Positions 63,701 through 64,000 of a stretch of DNA of 64,000 nucleotides are shown one piece after another. Every line of letters begins with the position of its first letter. The stretch's first letter is position 1. This DNA comes from Portulaca oleracea. Its lineage: Eukaryota > Streptophyta > Magnoliopsida > Caryophyllales > Portulacaceae. The translations under genes and the position numbers were made by a program. The stretch lies in the NCBI GenBank assembly GCA_029582165.1, contig CM055890.1:3204044-3268043 (forward strand), written 5' to 3'. A model generated the notes under the pieces. The model saw only the letters and a program-made list of their open reading frames with translations. It did no database searches and was not told the origin of the DNA.

Positions 63701-64000
63701 AATTTTCTGATTTTTTTTTGGATTTTGGATAAGGTGAATGCAAAAGAAAGGAAAAGAAAAAGAAACTAAGAAAAGAAAGAAAAGAAAAATCTATATGCTT
63801 CTAACTAATGCAATCTAGGTGAATACAATTTTGAAAACTAAAAGAAAAACTAAGAAAACTTAGAAAGGAAAACTAAAAACAATCAAAGAAACACACAAAC
63901 TAAAACTCAAACAAAAGAAAATCACACTAAAAATTGAAAAATAAGCATGAAACAAGAAAAAGAAAGACGAAAATAAAAGAAAATTAGAGAAATAAGAAGA
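60706..64000 (-). mobile_element. Element C, second tandem copy (partial)
   Basis: LTR 60706-62054, PPT module 62055-62090, then the noncoding 3' region up to the window end (equivalent to 53942). Very close to copy 1 but with many small deletions between ~61640 and 63200, concentrated at homopolymers and at CAG/CTG-containing words; the U3 palindrome units are lost there. Confidence 0.88.

Larger units (their letters stand above)
49508..64000. repeat. Tandem duplication, ~10.1 kb period (second unit cut by window end)
   Basis: 49508-53942 and 59600-64000 are near identical and collinear (copia fragment, C LTR, start of C internal region). The offset is about 10,091 bases, falling to ~10,058 after small deletions. 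At the junction the C LTR stops at CACCAATCTC (59606) and copia sequence resumes at CCATGGAGAAATGC. The two parental sequences share AATCTC there, so the join is within a ~6-base microhomology. Confidence 0.88.

Overview
This is nuclear DNA from a flowering plant, most likely a eudicot with a large, repeat-rich genome. The evidence is one intron-containing 12-oxophytodienoate-reductase gene with eudicot-like protein sequence, plant-type Ty3/gypsy, Ty1/copia and L1 elements, a Cassandra element carrying 5S-rRNA-derived sequence, and hAT, Mutator-like and Tc1/mariner miniature elements. I cannot name the species. About nine tenths of the window is transposable-element DNA, much of it nested.

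Layout. (1) 1-9429: a minus-strand, pol-less Ty3/gypsy element of the TR-GAG kind, with two ~3.6 kb LTRs, one intact gag gene, PBS and PPT. The left LTR lacks its first ~79 bases because the window starts inside it. (2) 9430-10304: a Cassandra TRIM in an LTR-internal-LTR-internal-LTR chain; its first LTR was cut by the TR-GAG insertion. (3) 10305-16100: the 3' half of a decayed plus-strand chromovirus (Tekay-like), from mid-RT to chromodomain, PPT and a 3.15 kb LTR. (4) 16101-19290: intergenic DNA with a hAT-type element (perfect 8-bp target duplication) and a Stowaway-like hairpin MITE. (5) 19356-27342: the only convincing host gene, an apparently intact five-exon OPR-I-type flavin oxidoreductase whose 5.1 kb third intron contains a Mutator-like MITE and a dispersed repeat. 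(6) 28108-30367: a 5'-truncated L1-type LINE with poly(A). (7) 31909-43467: a minus-strand Athila-like element (called A here) with LTR, extra ORF, integrase, RNase H, RT, protease and part of gag. (8) 43468-49158: a pol-less Athila-like relative (B). (9) 49159-50614: Ty1/copia pol, into which B and then C appear to have inserted. (10) 50615-59606: a second pol-less Athila-like relative (C). (11) 59607-64000: a near-identical second copy of the copia fragment plus the start of C, making a tandem duplication with a ~10.1 kb period.

The most unusual signal is shared architecture in A, B and C. Each carries its own family-specific array of short palindromes in U3 just upstream of the TATA-like box. 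In A and C a second array of the same palindrome sits inside the element, upstream of what reads as an independent transcription unit (leader, 5'-UTR intron, ATG) for an extra ATHILA-type protein with a C-terminal coiled coil. All three also carry two copies of a module made of a purine tract plus an adjacent perfect hairpin, one at the 3' LTR and one 1.3-2 kb internal to it. B and C lack pol but share a gag-position protein and a collinear noncoding segment. All boundaries, splice sites and family assignments come from reading the sequence; no database search or alignment program was run.
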